64,000 nt of DNA. It comes from Colias croceus (Eukaryota; Arthropoda; Insecta; Lepidoptera; Pieridae). Shown here one piece after another: positions 46,241 to 59,190 of this stretch. Positions within the stretch are counted from its first letter, which is position 1, and the number at the start of each line of letters is the position of its first letter. The notes beneath the pieces were generated by a model. The model was not told the origin of the DNA, did no database searches, and saw only the letters and a list, made by a program, of their open reading frames with translations. The DNA lies in contig NC_059563.1 in assembly GCF_905220415.1 (NCBI RefSeq), positions 878,001 through 942,000 on the forward strand, written 5' to 3'. A program made the position numbers and the translations under genes.

Positions 46241-46931
46241 TTAGATATAAAAATAGTATTACTTAACTATTAAGGCCGTGTACGCGGTCCGTGCGCTGTT
46301 TGGCTCAAATATGTGATTTTTCAAACCAGATTGTCCATCAACCACTTATCTTACAAACATATGAATTACTAATAATTTTAGGGAATTTTATTGTCTATAT
46401 AGTTAGTTAAGAGTTTTTTTCAATTAATACAGTATTTGTGAATACCATCAAGATAACTGAGCCGATGATTACTTGATTTCACTTTTAGTGTCAATTTCGA
46501 AGCTAAAAATATCTGAAATTGCTGACAGATCTAACACACATTTTTTTTAACTAACTGCAAAAATCCTTATTAAAATAGTTAGTTAAAAGATTTTTTTAAT
46601 TTGGACTCCTAACTTACGAAATTAAAATCCGAACAATGTGAATTTTTTTAGAAATTATACTCGACAAAATGATTATTTTCACCAAGATATTTGACTTAGT
46701 TGAATATAATTTATACATATTGCAATAAAAGAACGTATTACTTATAAGATAAAATTTAAAAAATCACCTAAGGTACCTCTATTATTTTTCTACAATTTTT
46801 TTTAAAGTACTATAAAACACTGCGCGCGACCCGATTAAAATCAGTCGGCAGCGAGCCTTCCCAGAGAGAGGACATGTTGCTCGGCGCTCTCCTGTGGACC
46901 TATGCTGTTCATAGTAAAAGGATAGCGCAAG

Positions 46932-46957
46932 CCGCGATCTATCGTAATAGATCGCGG
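46932..46957. repeat. 11-bp perfect palindrome with CGTA centre
   Basis: CCGCGATCTAT, CGTA, ATAGATCGCGG. It lies at the end of a GC-richer 150-bp island (46810-46960) in otherwise AT-rich sequence. Confidence 0.6.
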
Positions 46958-47112
46958 AGATTTTGACTTGAGTTAAATTGAATAAGCGCTCTTAAGAGTT
47001 TTTTTCCTTAATTCATTCTAGAACCACTGTTTACATATTGTGTTCTTAACAATACCTATTCACGATTGTTTCAATCTTTCGCTACCTATCCAAAAAACTA
47101 TTGCCAACCTGC

Positions 47113-47721
47113 AGGCCGAGACAAATGTCAAAACGCCAAGGAATAGAATACGCTATCGATAGAAATTGACATAAGCGTACGATGTTTTGCCTAAGGATTC
47201 GGTCACCCTACCAACGACAATGACGACCACGAACAAAATTTTCAACCAGTCGCAATTAAATAAAATTGTGCAAAACATAATTAAAATGACATTTAAGAAT
47301 TTCCTGTCGTATTGGTGTTTGGAAACATTTTTTTTGAGATCAATGAATAAACAAACAGGTTTTTCATAGAAACGGAGGCTCCTGGAAAAAAATGTATTTA
47401 ACATTTTTTATAGATAATTAGATGATCTACAATTTTGGTTCAGGTGATTGTATGATAAACTTATCGTCTCAGCGAAAATCGCAAAAAAACCCTATTTTTT
47501 TATTAATTGACCTCGAAATTTTTTATTTCCGAGTACTAGAATGATGAGAGATTTAAATATTGATTTTGAACAAATTTCGGCAAGATTGGAATTTTGGTCG
47601 TGGTCGTCTTCGTCGTTGGTAGTGTGACCGAACCATTACCAAAATGTCATGAGCTTATGTCAATAATTAGCGTTAGCAGTTTCTATTCCATGGCGTTATG
47701 TACGTTTGTCTAAGGCCCCTG
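47113..47721. mobile_element. about 610-bp element with long (about 125 bp) imperfect TIRs
   Basis: The left block 47113-47255 and right block 47595-47721 are reverse complements with scattered changes. Shared words include GGTCAC..TACCAACGAC, GACCACGA and AAATTGACATAAGC-like segments. There is no coding potential. Confidence 0.75.
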
Positions 47722-48088
47722 ACATTATACTTATTAAAATAAACAACATTATTCTACGAAGAATAACATCTATACATACAGATATAACAAGAAGTTAGCC
47801 AACATATTATATAGATAGGTATATAGTAAGGGTGCTTTTCCACCAATAATGTGCGAGGATGAGTAGCGAGGAATGTGTCTGTAAATAACCAATAGTATCG
47901 CTTCAAACGCTACGCTTCAAACTTCAAACTAAATGAAGCGATATGATTGGTCCTTTACAAACACATTCCTCGCACATTATTGTTTGAAAAGCAGCCTAAC
48001 ACGGTGCATATAACATTGTCATACATAGATCACATGCGGGATTAATAGAAGGGCTTCAAATGAAAGTCTCTGTGTTTGTATCAATGAT

Positions 48089-48418
48089 TTATTGTGTATA
48101 TGTAATAAATATCACATTGTACGATGCAACTTTAGTTATAGACGTAGCAAATATAGATAAAATAGCAGTATAAATAATCATAGAAGGTAAAACGTCTTCT
48201 AAAGAGACACTAGTAACAAATGGTAATTTTAGTGTTCCAGAATATGTTGTTTTTGCTATGCCTTTAGCTGTAGTTTTCATACATGTGTAGCTTATAATAT
48301 ATGATATACAATATAGTGAAGAAGTAAATCTTATATGTAATAGTTTTTCTGGTATGTATCCATGTATAGAATCCGATAATTGTATAGCTGTAACTAAACG
48401 ATTAGTGATTAGCAACAC
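48089..48418 (-). other. unassigned 109-aa ORF, probably not a gene
   Basis: The longest ORF of its neighbourhood, hydrophobic and rich in Ile, Ser and Thr. The plus strand of the same stretch also reads like decayed coding sequence (EYVVFAMPLAVVFIHV, then a stop). I recognise neither. It precedes a pair of inverted 12-13 bp motifs (TCGGGGCTGCC at 48477, its complement near 48744). Confidence 0.15.
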
Positions 48419-49175
48419 ACAATGCTAATATTACCATCATGCTAAAATATTATCTAGATACACATAATATTTTGGTCGGGGCTGCCGAATAAATAATTAT
48501 TGCTAAATTTGTTACTAAATTCAATCAGGTTTATAAAACTAACGACAATTCTGCAAGCGATTGTAATACTGTCAGATTTGTTAAAGCAAAATAAAAAGAT
48601 CGTTAAGCTAATTTTACTGCTTTAGATTATTTGGCAAATACAATTAACAACTAGCAAGAAGCAGCAACTTTTTTATTAATTTCAGCTAAAATTAGCTAAC
48701 TAATAACAAAAAGCATATTATATTTATCTTGAAAGTTTCGCGATTGGCAGCCCCGACAATCGTCAGACATCAACAAGGAATACGATTGGTCGATCGAAAT
48801 GGCTATACCATACAAACCGTTCTGTGATTGGTCGCACGAGTGCTGACTGTGTTGACTGCACGAGTCCTCGCTGCAGGGTCTTGGCGGCATTTGCGTGGGC
48901 GCATTCGATGGATCTGCGATGTTTTTTGTTGATAATCATTATGCACATCATATTATTTCACGTCAGTCATAATATAACAACATTTTCCCTTTGATTACTA
49001 GGTTTTTTCTAGTGTGTTTTTACATCTACAATCTACAAACCTGTCTTTCCTTTTGGGTGTTTTGTATTCTTTCCTTTTTCATTAGCATCGTCAAAAAGTT
49101 TATACTCGTATGTGGTTATTTAATCCTTTTTAACATTGCCGTTTGTAAATTTTAAAAAGTACATACGTACATATT

Positions 49176-49432
49176 TGACTGGCCGGTTGGCTTGGTTTGT
49201 TGGTTGCCCTGCCTTCCAAGCCACTGGTCGTGGCTTCGATTCCCACCCGGGGCAAATATTTGTGTGATGAACATAGATGTTTGCTCTGTGTCTGGGTGTT
49301 AATTATCTATATGAGTATTTATTTCAAATTATAAATGTATGTTTATCAGCCATCTGGTTTCCATAACACAAGCGAAAGCTTAGTGTGGGATCAGATCGTC
49401 CCGTGTGTGAAAATTGTCCCGAAATATTGATT
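49176..49432 (+). mobile_element. tRNA-derived SINE
   Basis: Head GACTGGCCGGTTGGCTTGG, B-box with one change (GGCTTCGATTCCC), and the usual body and 3' end. Confidence 0.87.
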
Positions 49433-50550
49433 TATTACTTATTATATTCAACGCTTGTCTGTGATTAAGTTAACCTGTTTATTGTCACCGTTTGAAAACT
49501 TAACAACAACCGCAGAAACATTTGAACCTATTCCATTAAAATTGTGTTTGTATATAGCACTAGATTCACTACATTATCCGTTAATGATATTACTATAGTC
49601 CCCTTTGTTACTGTTGTATTTTATAAAATCTCTGTGAAATGGAATATACTAGGTATTGTTACGCTTAGCCACAATCGCTGGACGGAATCCATTTAGATGG
49701 ATCAATTCACGGTGCATTCGCGAACCGTTAATTGCTTAAAAGCATACAGGGTTACTGCTTTATTCTGAATATACCTACTAAAGTTTTTATCGAGTTTTTA
49801 AAGGTCGTGTATTTATCAATTACAAATCAGTTATAAACTAACTACAGAGCACGTGATCGTCGATAATAGTGGTATTTTTTAAATTCTCTCCAATTTAAGA
49901 AGTAGAAGACGTCGTTAAGCTACGTAGGTAGTTAAGTAAGTAGTACCTAAGCTTTTGCGACATTTCCATACATTCAATAAATATAAAGTAATTACATATA
50001 TAAACGGAAGATTAATGAAAATTCAAATACGCAAATAGAGCCGTGGAAATGTAATTGATGTAGCACATTTGATATGCATAAAACAATTTAGATATGCGAT
50101 TAAATATTTACATCTACAAATTACAGATACAAAATATTTGTATGAAAATTTAAATAGTAATTTATAGTAGAGCCGTTTTAATAGGCAACATTTGACAGTT
50201 CAACAAAATTCAACAACGTAACCTAGTAACGACGACATAGAATAACATGATATTTCGTTTTGTTAGAACTGCACATTTGCTTAACTTTTTTCAATAACGA
50301 TTACATATTTTTAATAATAATGACCGATACAAGTAATTTTAAGATTTCATTTTACTGATAAACCATACTAAACATAATAAACAATTTCTGAATTGAAGAA
50401 CTGACGTCGCTACAATTTTGTGTCAATAAACCTTTTTTCTTTTTAAATACTAGAGACGTTACTCTAAAAATCGAAATCTGACATCTAGAATCGAATGCAT
50501 TGATTACTTGTGAATAAAAATCATCATAAATTAATGAATTCGAGTGTAAA

Positions 50551-51258
50551 ACCACTTGTGTTGAATTTTTACTTCCTAACGTAAAAAAGTTGAACAGAGA
50601 TATTACCTTGAACGGGGAGGTATTGCATCCTACTGAGTCTACTGTATTTCTAGGGTTAACATTAGACGAGAAACTACAGTGGGGAGCCCATGTCAACACC
50701 GCTGCAGGTAAGCTCAGTTCAGCTGCATATGCAGTCCGAAAAATAAGGCAACTCACCGATGAAGATACGGCTAGACTGGTTTATTTCAGCTACTTTCATA
50801 GCATTATGTCCTATGGAATTCTACTGTGGGGCAGGGCTGCAGATATAGAAACTATATTTATCTTACAGAAAAGAGCCATTCGCTCTATATATAATTTACG
50901 TGCTCGGGATTCACTAAGAGATCATTTTAAGAATACTGGTATCCTTACTGTACCATCACAGTATATATTTAATAATATTTTGCATGTTCACAAAAACGCC
51001 GACACAAGAGTAGGAGATAGACACGATTATGGCACAAGGAACAGGAATAGAATTGAAATGCCATTTTTCCGATTAGCTAAAGTTAAAAATTCATTTATGG
51101 GTCAAGGTATACGCTTATACAATAGAATTCCTCTCAATATTAAAGAGTTTAGTAGTTCTAAATTTAAAACTTATATAAAAAATGTACTAGTTCAGAGAGC
51201 GTACTACAGTATTCAGGAATATATGGACGATAAAGACCCATGGAGGGTTGTCGCGTAA
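50551..51258 (+). pseudogene. LINE reverse transcriptase C-terminal fragment, frame open to its stop
   Basis: About 235 residues: VFLGLTLDEKLQWGAHVN, ARLVYFSYFHSIMSYGILLW and FILQKRAIRSIYNLRAR, ending WRVVA. This is the thumb and C-terminal part of a non-LTR RT. A stop at 50527 and a shifted frame upstream show it is not functional. Confidence 0.8.
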
Positions 51259-51508
51259 AAACCACAGGACAGTTCTTTGCATATTATGATATATATTATG
51301 TATAAGTTAGATATAAGTTACATATTATGTAATATTGACATGATTTTAAAAGAGCAACTATGGAGTTTCTTGCCGATTCTTCTCCATAGATACTGCTTTC
51401 CGAATCGGTGGTAAATGTTAAAAATACTTATGTAATGACGATTCGAAAGTGCTACTAAATAGTAGTCTAATTGAATAAATGAATGTTTGAGTTTGAGTTT
51501 GAGTTTGA
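50560..51508 (+). mobile_element. 5'-truncated non-LTR retrotransposon (CR1/Jockey-like), copy 1
   Basis: It comprises the RT C-terminal coding region, a 3' UTR shared with the copies at 3744, 6840 and 42092 (GCAAGAAACTCCATAGTTGC on the minus strand in those), and a tail of TTTGAG repeats ending about 51508. Decayed RT sequence may extend left to about 50350. Confidence 0.85.
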
Positions 51509-54500
51509 TTGACAAATGTTTCAAATCCGTATCGATTAATTCACTTTAATCGATGTTTTTAAGCAGGTTACCTCTCTTCGTAGATAAAATTGATAGACGT
51601 CAAATGTTGCCTATTAAATTGGCTCGACTATAGGTATTACTATTCATGACAAGCTTTAGATCTTTTGTTTTATCTTTTCCTATGTCTGTGAGTGTATAGT
51701 AGGTACTTAGTTTTCACAGAAATTAAATGGATATTTCGCTATGAAGCACAGTGGAGCAAGACATTCTTCTTAGAATCTCTTCTGATTTTTTTACAATCAT
51801 AAAAGAGTGTGCGATATGACTTTTCATAAAAAAATAACGTTAACATAAAACGGTTACGCGAAACGAAAACGGCAAAGTGTGAATCACGTATTACATATGA
51901 AAATTAGTTTCTCAAACGTGAACGAACCCCGGCCCCCGGCGTATAAATATGCTAAGATTTTAAAATCAACTCTAGATGCGAACGCCGCAAGCGAGCAAAT
52001 GCATTTTTAAATTATAAATTTTCTTTTAGACATAGCCGCTTTCGTATGGAAATTAAAGTAATTTATTTTGAGACGTCTAGCGGCTAGCCTTTGAATAGAA
52101 TTATTTATTTTTGAATGGGACTGTTCTTAACTTTTGTTCAAATGAAACGGATTCAGTAAGGAGTCTACTCATTAAAAATGTATCTCTCATTCAAGTAAAA
52201 TACACTTAGACGAAGATTAAGATAATAATATTAAAAAATAAATATTTATACCATGTAGGTATATTTAATATCAGACAAATAGATAATGAACGAAAACTTT
52301 TTAATCAACGCACCAATCAAACAAATAAAAAGCGGCGGACCCAAAACAGTCCCTTGCGTAACCCAGTTACTGCAGCACACATTTCGAAATAACAAGTCAC
52401 AAATTCGCTACTCATTTAAAAACATTATGAAAAAATAAGCCCAACACGAAATTCGGGCGCTCGAAACCGTCACACAAACATGAAGCAGGAAACAAAAACA
52501 AATGTGGACAATGTAGGAGGCGGCTTGCATGTTTTTTGATTATTTTTCATGTGTTTGCGGAACTAGTAAAAACGGAACGTTTGAGCGACGCTTTTGGAGT
52601 TCGTCATTTTTTTTAATAAACAAAGCTAATTACGTCTGTTACTCTATTTAAGTTGCACGGAATAATTCGTGCGTACTTTCCGAAAGCCCGTACGTACATA
52701 CGTAAAATGTACATGGAATTTTTCACGAGTTTAATATGCTTTTTTATCTTTATTATTTCGCTTTCACAGCACCGGATTAAAACGATTCGCGAATTTTATC
52801 TGAAAGAGTGCTTTGAGATCGAAATAGAGATAATTTCCGCCTTTTAGAATAATTTTGGGATATGAGCAATTTTATTCGCTTTTAAGAATATTCTAGAGAA
52901 GTTTAAAACGATTCTCACGCACGCATACGATATTAGTTATTCGATGTTCTCTTTATGAGTGAACAAGTTTTAATACGAATAGTATAAACGTGGAAAGCTT
53001 TTGATAAAAGATAATGTATATCCCAGCATATTCAAACCGTTCCTCGAAGTCGCTTTTTCTTAATTTTCATAGAAATCTATTAGTTTTCACTATTAATTGG
53101 ATTTACATCCTCCCACTCCCTTCCTTTAAAGCCCTTCACATAAACGAATAGTATAGCAAAATGACCTCCAAAAATATGCATCAATGAAAAACCTCCATTA
53201 TTAATCAATCGAAAAAAAAATCAACATTCCCTGTTTTAAGACTTCTCTCTAGCGTGTGCAATTAGCATTTTTCGGTGACACCCGTTCAAAGACTGATCGG
53301 GTGGACGGAATTAAAAATCAAACCTGTGTTAGACGTTTTTTTCCACCCTTTTTGTAACAAGCTCAGTCCGGCGATCCAATTAATCCCATTGTCCGTGTAT
53401 GCCGTGAAAAATAATAAAAAAAAAAGAGTTACAAAAGCTAAATTCAACAGTCCACCGTTACCGTGTACGCCTTAATTTTCTTATTCAGACGACGTAACCA
53501 AACGTTCCGTTTTAATGGGATCCGCTTCAAATTATACCATTGGAGGATTTTTTTGAACCTCTCTGCGCTGCGAGCTGAATTCGTTTTGAAATATAAACCC
53601 ACTGACTACATTTTCATTTTTCTTTTCTTTCTTTCGTATGGAAGTTTTAATTAATTCCAATTCGATTTCCTGTACCTGTCTTAAGCAATTAGAAGAGGAA
53701 AATATATGAAACAGTAGATGTTGTGCATGAAATGATCCGCGATATATCTTATATGAAGTGGCCTATGTCAGTCAGGCTAATGTATTTTTATTGGTGGTAT
53801 AGGTCTGTAGCTTACAGATTAAGAGATTCAAACTCACTTTCAAATTTTGTCTCTTTACAACTGTAAAGTTAAAATCTTTTACATTTAACTATTTTATTGT
53901 GTCCCAACTTAACTTTCAGTATTCTCTCTACACACGACCTTGTATCACAAATGTACAACAAAAGACCCAATAAAATACGAGGATCCATCACACGCAGTCA
54001 CAGGCGATACCGTCAATACCCTACGTCATGAATTATTTAAAGCCGTTGCTCACGGGACGTTCACACAGTGTCGAGTGTTTCTCTACCGTATCGGTTTTTT
54101 GCATGATTCGGTTTAGTGGTATCAGTATTTCAATGAATGAGTTCCCACATGCATTCAGTTTCAAGACACGGCAAGAAAACCGAATCTTGCTGAAGTTAAC
54201 ATCCTATTTTGCGACTACATTCAATCTGGCCGTACTGCAAAATCTCAGACCGGTGCAGAGGCTGTCGGATGTGACAATTCAAGATGTGCTGTGCGAATAC
54301 AACATCCGGTTTTTACAGATCCTATGAAAATAAGATTCGGCAAATCGTGGTTCCGTGTGAACGTATGTACCGTCACTTGATAAGCGTGCGTCACACGGCA
54401 CTCGCGTCATTTCACACTGATCGCTCGTGGCGTGCAGACGCTTTCAAAGAACGTCCGCCATTATCGTATTTCTAAAGCGACCTACTTTTCAATGTGCTTT

Positions 54501-55449
54501 TAACGCGCCAGGATTAGTTCACTAAAGTATTCTATTACGTTGGAAATTAACTTCCCAAACTATTTATGAGATTAACTAACTTTCACGGCTATTATCCGCC
54601 GAGTTTTGTTCCAATAAACGACGAGGGGGTAATATTGCTTTTTAAAATAATTAAAACAAAGTATTCACAAGAATTTATCTAAACTACCACACAATATATT
54701 CATTAAGAACAAAAGCGTACTAAGATAATTCTTGATTACAAAAACTTATTGAAAATTAGAATCAATTTAACATCATAGACTACCTACTACTAAGTTTAAT
54801 TAGCTTATGCTATACTCTAATGTATAAGTATATCATTTTAAACAATTTTAATCACGTGTAAGTAAATACTTAGGCTTCATATTATCTTTAAAAACTTTCA
54901 TGTTTCCCGAAACTAGCAAATCAAACCATCCTTCAAATACTTTAAAAATATCCACATGTAAATTGATACCAATAAAACTTTTCCCCGTAACAAACTTTAA
55001 CTTCACAAAAGTTATATATACCCTCCTCGTATGAAATATTCATGCCGGGTGAAAATTATTCGCTCCGAAGGGTCCCTTTAATTCACTTACCTGATATCTA
55101 TTCTAATTTTTTTCCTGTGACGTCACGGGCACGTTTTTTATCGTCCGGTAATTCGAGTCTCCTTATATTTATGACGGGCAGTTAGTTTAATAATAAAATT
55201 ACCGTGTGATTTATCGGTGTGTCTTTTATTTATTGCACGACTCTCGATGGAGCGTCGAAGGCAATTTTAATTTGGCAGTAATTGAATAGTCTGTTATTTT
55301 ATTGAACGACAATTTATTGTGAAAAGATACTTAAATAAGCGGATTTTTCATAAGCTTCGTATTATTGAACGTTTATATTAAGAATGAATGTTTTTACTAC
55401 GTAAAAGTTGACGACAGTTGATACTATTAATTAATATAATTATTATATA

Positions 55450-55769
55450 CTAGCTTCCGCCCGCGACTCCGTCCGCGCGGATTTCGGTCTTCGCGTGGAT
55501 GTTTTATTTCTCCATTTTGAGTAACTCTGACAATGACATCTTATAAATATCTATCTGACCCAAATACGGCTAGGCCTATAATAATACGCAACGTGTGTTC
55601 GCGGTTATACAGAACAACGTCTATGGATAACTGAAAAATTAAGATTAATTTTTTTCTACGTATTTTTCCAGGATAAAAAGTATCCTATTTTACGCCCAGG
55701 ATAATAAGGTATAATTATACCAAGTTTCATCGAAATCGAACCGGTAGTTTTCACGTGATGTCTTCACAT

Positions 55770-55826
<57 letters not shown>

Positions 55827-55945
55827 AATTTTTTTAATCACATATTTGGGTTTGGTATCGATCCAGTAACACCCCCTGCTATTTATTTTTTCAATATTTT
55901 CAATGTACAGAATTGACCCTTCTACAGATTTATTATATGTATAGA
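55450..55945 (-). mobile_element. Helitron-like repeat, type 4, with (GACA)n
   Basis: CTAG at 55450 and GA at 55944-55945 give TC...CTAG ends on the minus strand. It matches 7315-7774 nearly throughout; the GACA run is longer here (about 55771-55824). Confidence 0.75.
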
Positions 55946-56824
55946 ATAGATAATACTTTGTAAGATTGTAAGCGGAAACTGAATATTTATGTACCTATAG
56001 ATACAGAAATGATGATATTTTCTGTACCCTAAATAAAAACAAAAATATTATTGTCATATTTTAAACAAACTTTATCGTTTTAAACATGAGTTAAACAAGC
56101 CATTTATTACCAATATCAATTATTTATATATAATAATTTTTTTTTCGTATTTTCTGTGTCAAACGGTTGTTGTAAAACTTTCAAATATTCTTCTATGAAT
56201 CTTGAAATCCAACAACGGAAAGTATCTACACTTCCTACATATTATTAGATCTTAAAACAGGCAGATCAAAATCAATCACCACATCTATAACAGAAACAAA
56301 ATCAAAACTTGCATAAACATACCACCGGTGGGTATTTCATACCCGGCTACACACAGAATGTACGATGAAAGTGCACTGTGTTTTCATTCCGCATTCACTT
56401 TATTTGCTTTGGTGCTCATCGTGCGAACCATTTCCGTGTTAGTTTTGATAAGATTCGTCTGTCTGTATGGCCGATCTAGATTTTATTTGTTTCAATTTCG
56501 ATGTGATTGAACATCGTTGGTTTGACTGGGTTTGATTCATTTAACTAAAAATTTGTGTACTTTACAATTAATAAATTATATTTTAATTTCCTAAATGTTA
56601 TTGTGGTTTATCATTACCATTAGTTTAGATTACGATTTCTATAAACTCAGAAAAAATCTTGATTATTTGTTTAGACGATCAAAATAATTTTTCTCGAAAA
56701 TTTTGACTTATGTAATTGTTTATGTATTATTTTTAAATAATCAAACTTGATGGCCTATTAAAGTAGGTAAGTAGACATAAAAATAAATAAAATACCACCA
56801 CAAGCAATATCCGAAAATACCTCA

Positions 56825-57003
56825 TGGGGCCTCTTCACAATGTGCAGCGTTGGACGAGCAGAGGCAATCACGATAGCGTACAGGGCCTAAATGTTTACGA
56901 CCAACCGTCATGTCATTCCAGACGTTTATTAATAACCGCCGTAATGGCGGCAAACATCGACAATCATTTGTTGGGCCAACGATGCCCACTATGAAGAGGT
57001 TCC
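56825..57003. repeat. imperfect inverted repeat, about 36-bp arms
   Basis: CCTCTTCACAATGTGCAGCG at the left resembles the complement of the right end (CGATGCCCACTATGAAGAGG). Internally, CCGCCGTAATGGCGG is also palindromic. It ends 26 bp before the ORF at 57029. Confidence 0.5.
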
Positions 57004-57028
57004 ATCAAACGATAACCCACCCTATGAC

Positions 57029-57430
57029 ATGGTAGTTAAAACAAATGACGAACACGCAACAAAAACACCTGATACACACACGTTTAAGCACAATACGTTA
57101 GACGAGACCATCAATTCTAATACTGATGAAGTACAAACTAATGTAATAGCTACTCACTGTAAGGCTGTGGTCGACCTCCCGTGTACTGCGGCGACTGTAG
57201 AAGCGGCGCGCTTCGTTGTTGAGGCTGCTGTACCTCCTCTGACACTGCAAGTGGATAACGACTTTATTGCTGTGGTAATAGATACCACTATTGCGTATGA
57301 TGATAGAGACTTAAAACATATATTGAGAAATGGAGATATCAACTTTAATACAGTGGTAATAGATACCACTGTCGCGTATGGTGGTGATGATTTAAAACAT
57401 ATATATGGGGTGTTGGGGATGATAACTTGA
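57029..57430 (+). CDS. uncharacterised 133-aa ORF with a duplicated module
   Basis: Starts MVVKTNDEHATKTPD and has an Ala/Val-rich middle. Two similar C-terminal modules follow: VVIDTTIAYDDRDLKHI and VVIDTTVAYGGDDLKHI. It has no signal peptide and no family I recognise. The duplicated DNA (GTGGTAATAGATACCAC twice) holds a GTGGTA/TACCAC hairpin. It lies in the large region between the hnRNP L exons and the Harbinger element. It may be transposon-derived or non-coding. Confidence 0.2.
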   Translation: MVVKTNDEHATKTPDTHTFKHNTLDETINSNTDEVQTNVIATHCKAVVDLPCTAATVEAARFVVEAAVPPLTLQVDNDFIAVVIDTTIAYDDRDLKHILRNGDINFNTVVIDTTVAYGGDDLKHIYGVLGMIT

Positions 57431-59135
57431 TCACAGATAAAGATTAAAATATATCACTATTGTTTAGTGTGGCTTTTACTATGCGTATTTTACCACTTGT
57501 AAGATTTGGTCTACTTTGTTTGCTACGCTTTCAGACCTATACCACTTAACCGATTTTGATGCAATTTGATACAAACAAAACTTGAAATGTGTGAACTGGA
57601 GGACGAAAATATCTAGGGAGAGATTTTAAAGAAACAGCATGTACACTAACCAAGCGATTAGTAAAATAATATGACATTGATTAAGTATTGAACCCTAACT
57701 TACTTTCCCATTTGACTAAGGAGTGATCAGTTAGAAACTAAGGATAACATTAACATAAATTAAGATCTAAAATCATTCAGATTTTATTTTGGGTACAATA
57801 ATTATGATAAACTTCAATCCAAGTACAGATAAAAAAGACTCATTATAAACGATGAAGGATAGATAGACTATAAAGAATTAAGGTTTCTAGATTGTAAATT
57901 AATTAATAAAAATGCAGTTTCAACTATTTTGTTGACAAATAATTCACGGTTTCTTATCAACTTTGAAAACGGTAACACTACATTGACTAGACGAGCACAT
58001 CGTTTCAAAACTTCATCGAACATGGAAGTAAATTTCGTGTTAATCTAAGCCAAATAAAAGCACAAAATCGTATAACACAAAAAAGCATTAAATATAGTTC
58101 TGTAAAGATAAACATAGCGCTAGCAAAGAAAACTAAGCAAGGACACAAACAAAAAAAGCAAAGCATAATTAGTGCCTACTTTAAATTCGGTCCAAAACAG
58201 ACTGTTTCAAAGTTTTAGATGAAAAAACTGATTGCCTTGCAAATAAGATCCAACGGAGGCCTATCGGGTGGGAGTTAACAAAATTATAATAAATTTTTAG
58301 CGGCTACAATTTTTTTAAGCGAAAAAACGATAAAATTGTTATTGTACAGAAAATATTTGTAATGGTGACTTTAAAACTGTTTAACTTTACTAGATTGAAC
58401 TAAATTTGAACTACCCACATTTTGACTAGATTTAAATAAAATTCAGAACCGTGTGTTGTCGATTATTTTAATAAAATTAGGAACATTTCAGAAACAATTA
58501 CCGTCCATTCATATTCAAAAATATAATCCAATTTACCCAAAAGAATTCATAAATCAGTGAAACAACATTTCTTGAAAAAAAAATCCCCAGCTTTTTACGT
58601 CAAAACACCAAAATCGTGCGCACATCGCTCGAAGCAAGTCTACTATAATAAAACACCACAACCTCTACAATTTATAAATTAATATCAACACAAGAATTGT
58701 AATAAATTGCACACACACAGCACACAGATGTAATTCGCGTACACACGCAGCTGTGTGCGTGAAGCGTATGCGCATTAAAACCAAAATCCTGTGCGTTTTA
58801 ATCACCTCTATTTAATTAAGCATGATTCCATATGTGATATATTACTATAATGTGATCCAACTAATAATAGGAACGTCAATGACATATACGTGCCAAATGT
58901 CATTTGAAAATTACGATTTTTACTTGGAAATCCTTTTTTACATTTCAATAGAAGTTTTGATTATTGCTCAACTGTTGCATCAACTTAGTAGTAGTAACTT
59001 ACGTTACTAATTACAAGCACTATTGCTTATTTTAAAGCTATTTATTCGTTTAAATTGACTCTTGTGACGTCACAAGATGGCGCCGAACCGTTCCCATTCC
59101 CAGTTGGCTCACAGTCTCACTAGCACTCTACTCAC

Positions 59136-59190
59136 CTTGACGGTATCGTGTCAGTATCGTGCCGCGATCCGTCCGCGCCTCGACCAATCC
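59136..59190 (-). other. possible upstream exon of the hnRNP L gene
   Basis: A 55-nt, GC-rich segment bounded on the minus strand by acceptor TGTGTGCAG and donor GTGAGTAG. Ending in phase 1 it would join exon 45327 in frame (reading TRYRQ then DMEFGSGG), and that frame is open throughout. It could equally be a 5' UTR exon, with translation starting at the Met at 45325. Confidence 0.4.

Larger units (their letters stand above)
50163..51632. mobile_element. inverted repeats (about 38 bp) flanking a LINE
   Basis: The left block 50163-50200 (TATAGTAGAGCC ... AATAGGCAACATTTGAC) and right block 51594-51632 are reverse complements with few changes. Either a TIR element has received the LINE, or two inverted copies of one short repeat sit here by chance. 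Confidence 0.6.
45328..59135. other. large intron or upstream region of the hnRNP L gene, mostly repeats
   Basis: No hnRNP L RRM1/RRM2 exon was recognised here. It holds a Helitron-like copy (46046), several TIR elements, a SINE, a LINE between inverted repeats, and a type 4 repeat (55450). The 51640-53900 and 57450-59100 segments appear unique and AT-rich. 54030-54480 is less AT-rich, with fragmentary ORFs on the plus strand that match no family I know. Confidence 0.4.

Noticed and set aside
48696..48951. Two overlapping minus ORFs with Cys and Ser
   Set aside because: Neither resembles hnRNP L N-terminal exons; no consistent splice sites; the frames overlap each other.
54028..54475. Two plus ORFs in a GC-richer block
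   Set aside because: No family resemblance and no splice context; the block looks like an old transposable element, but I could not define its ends.
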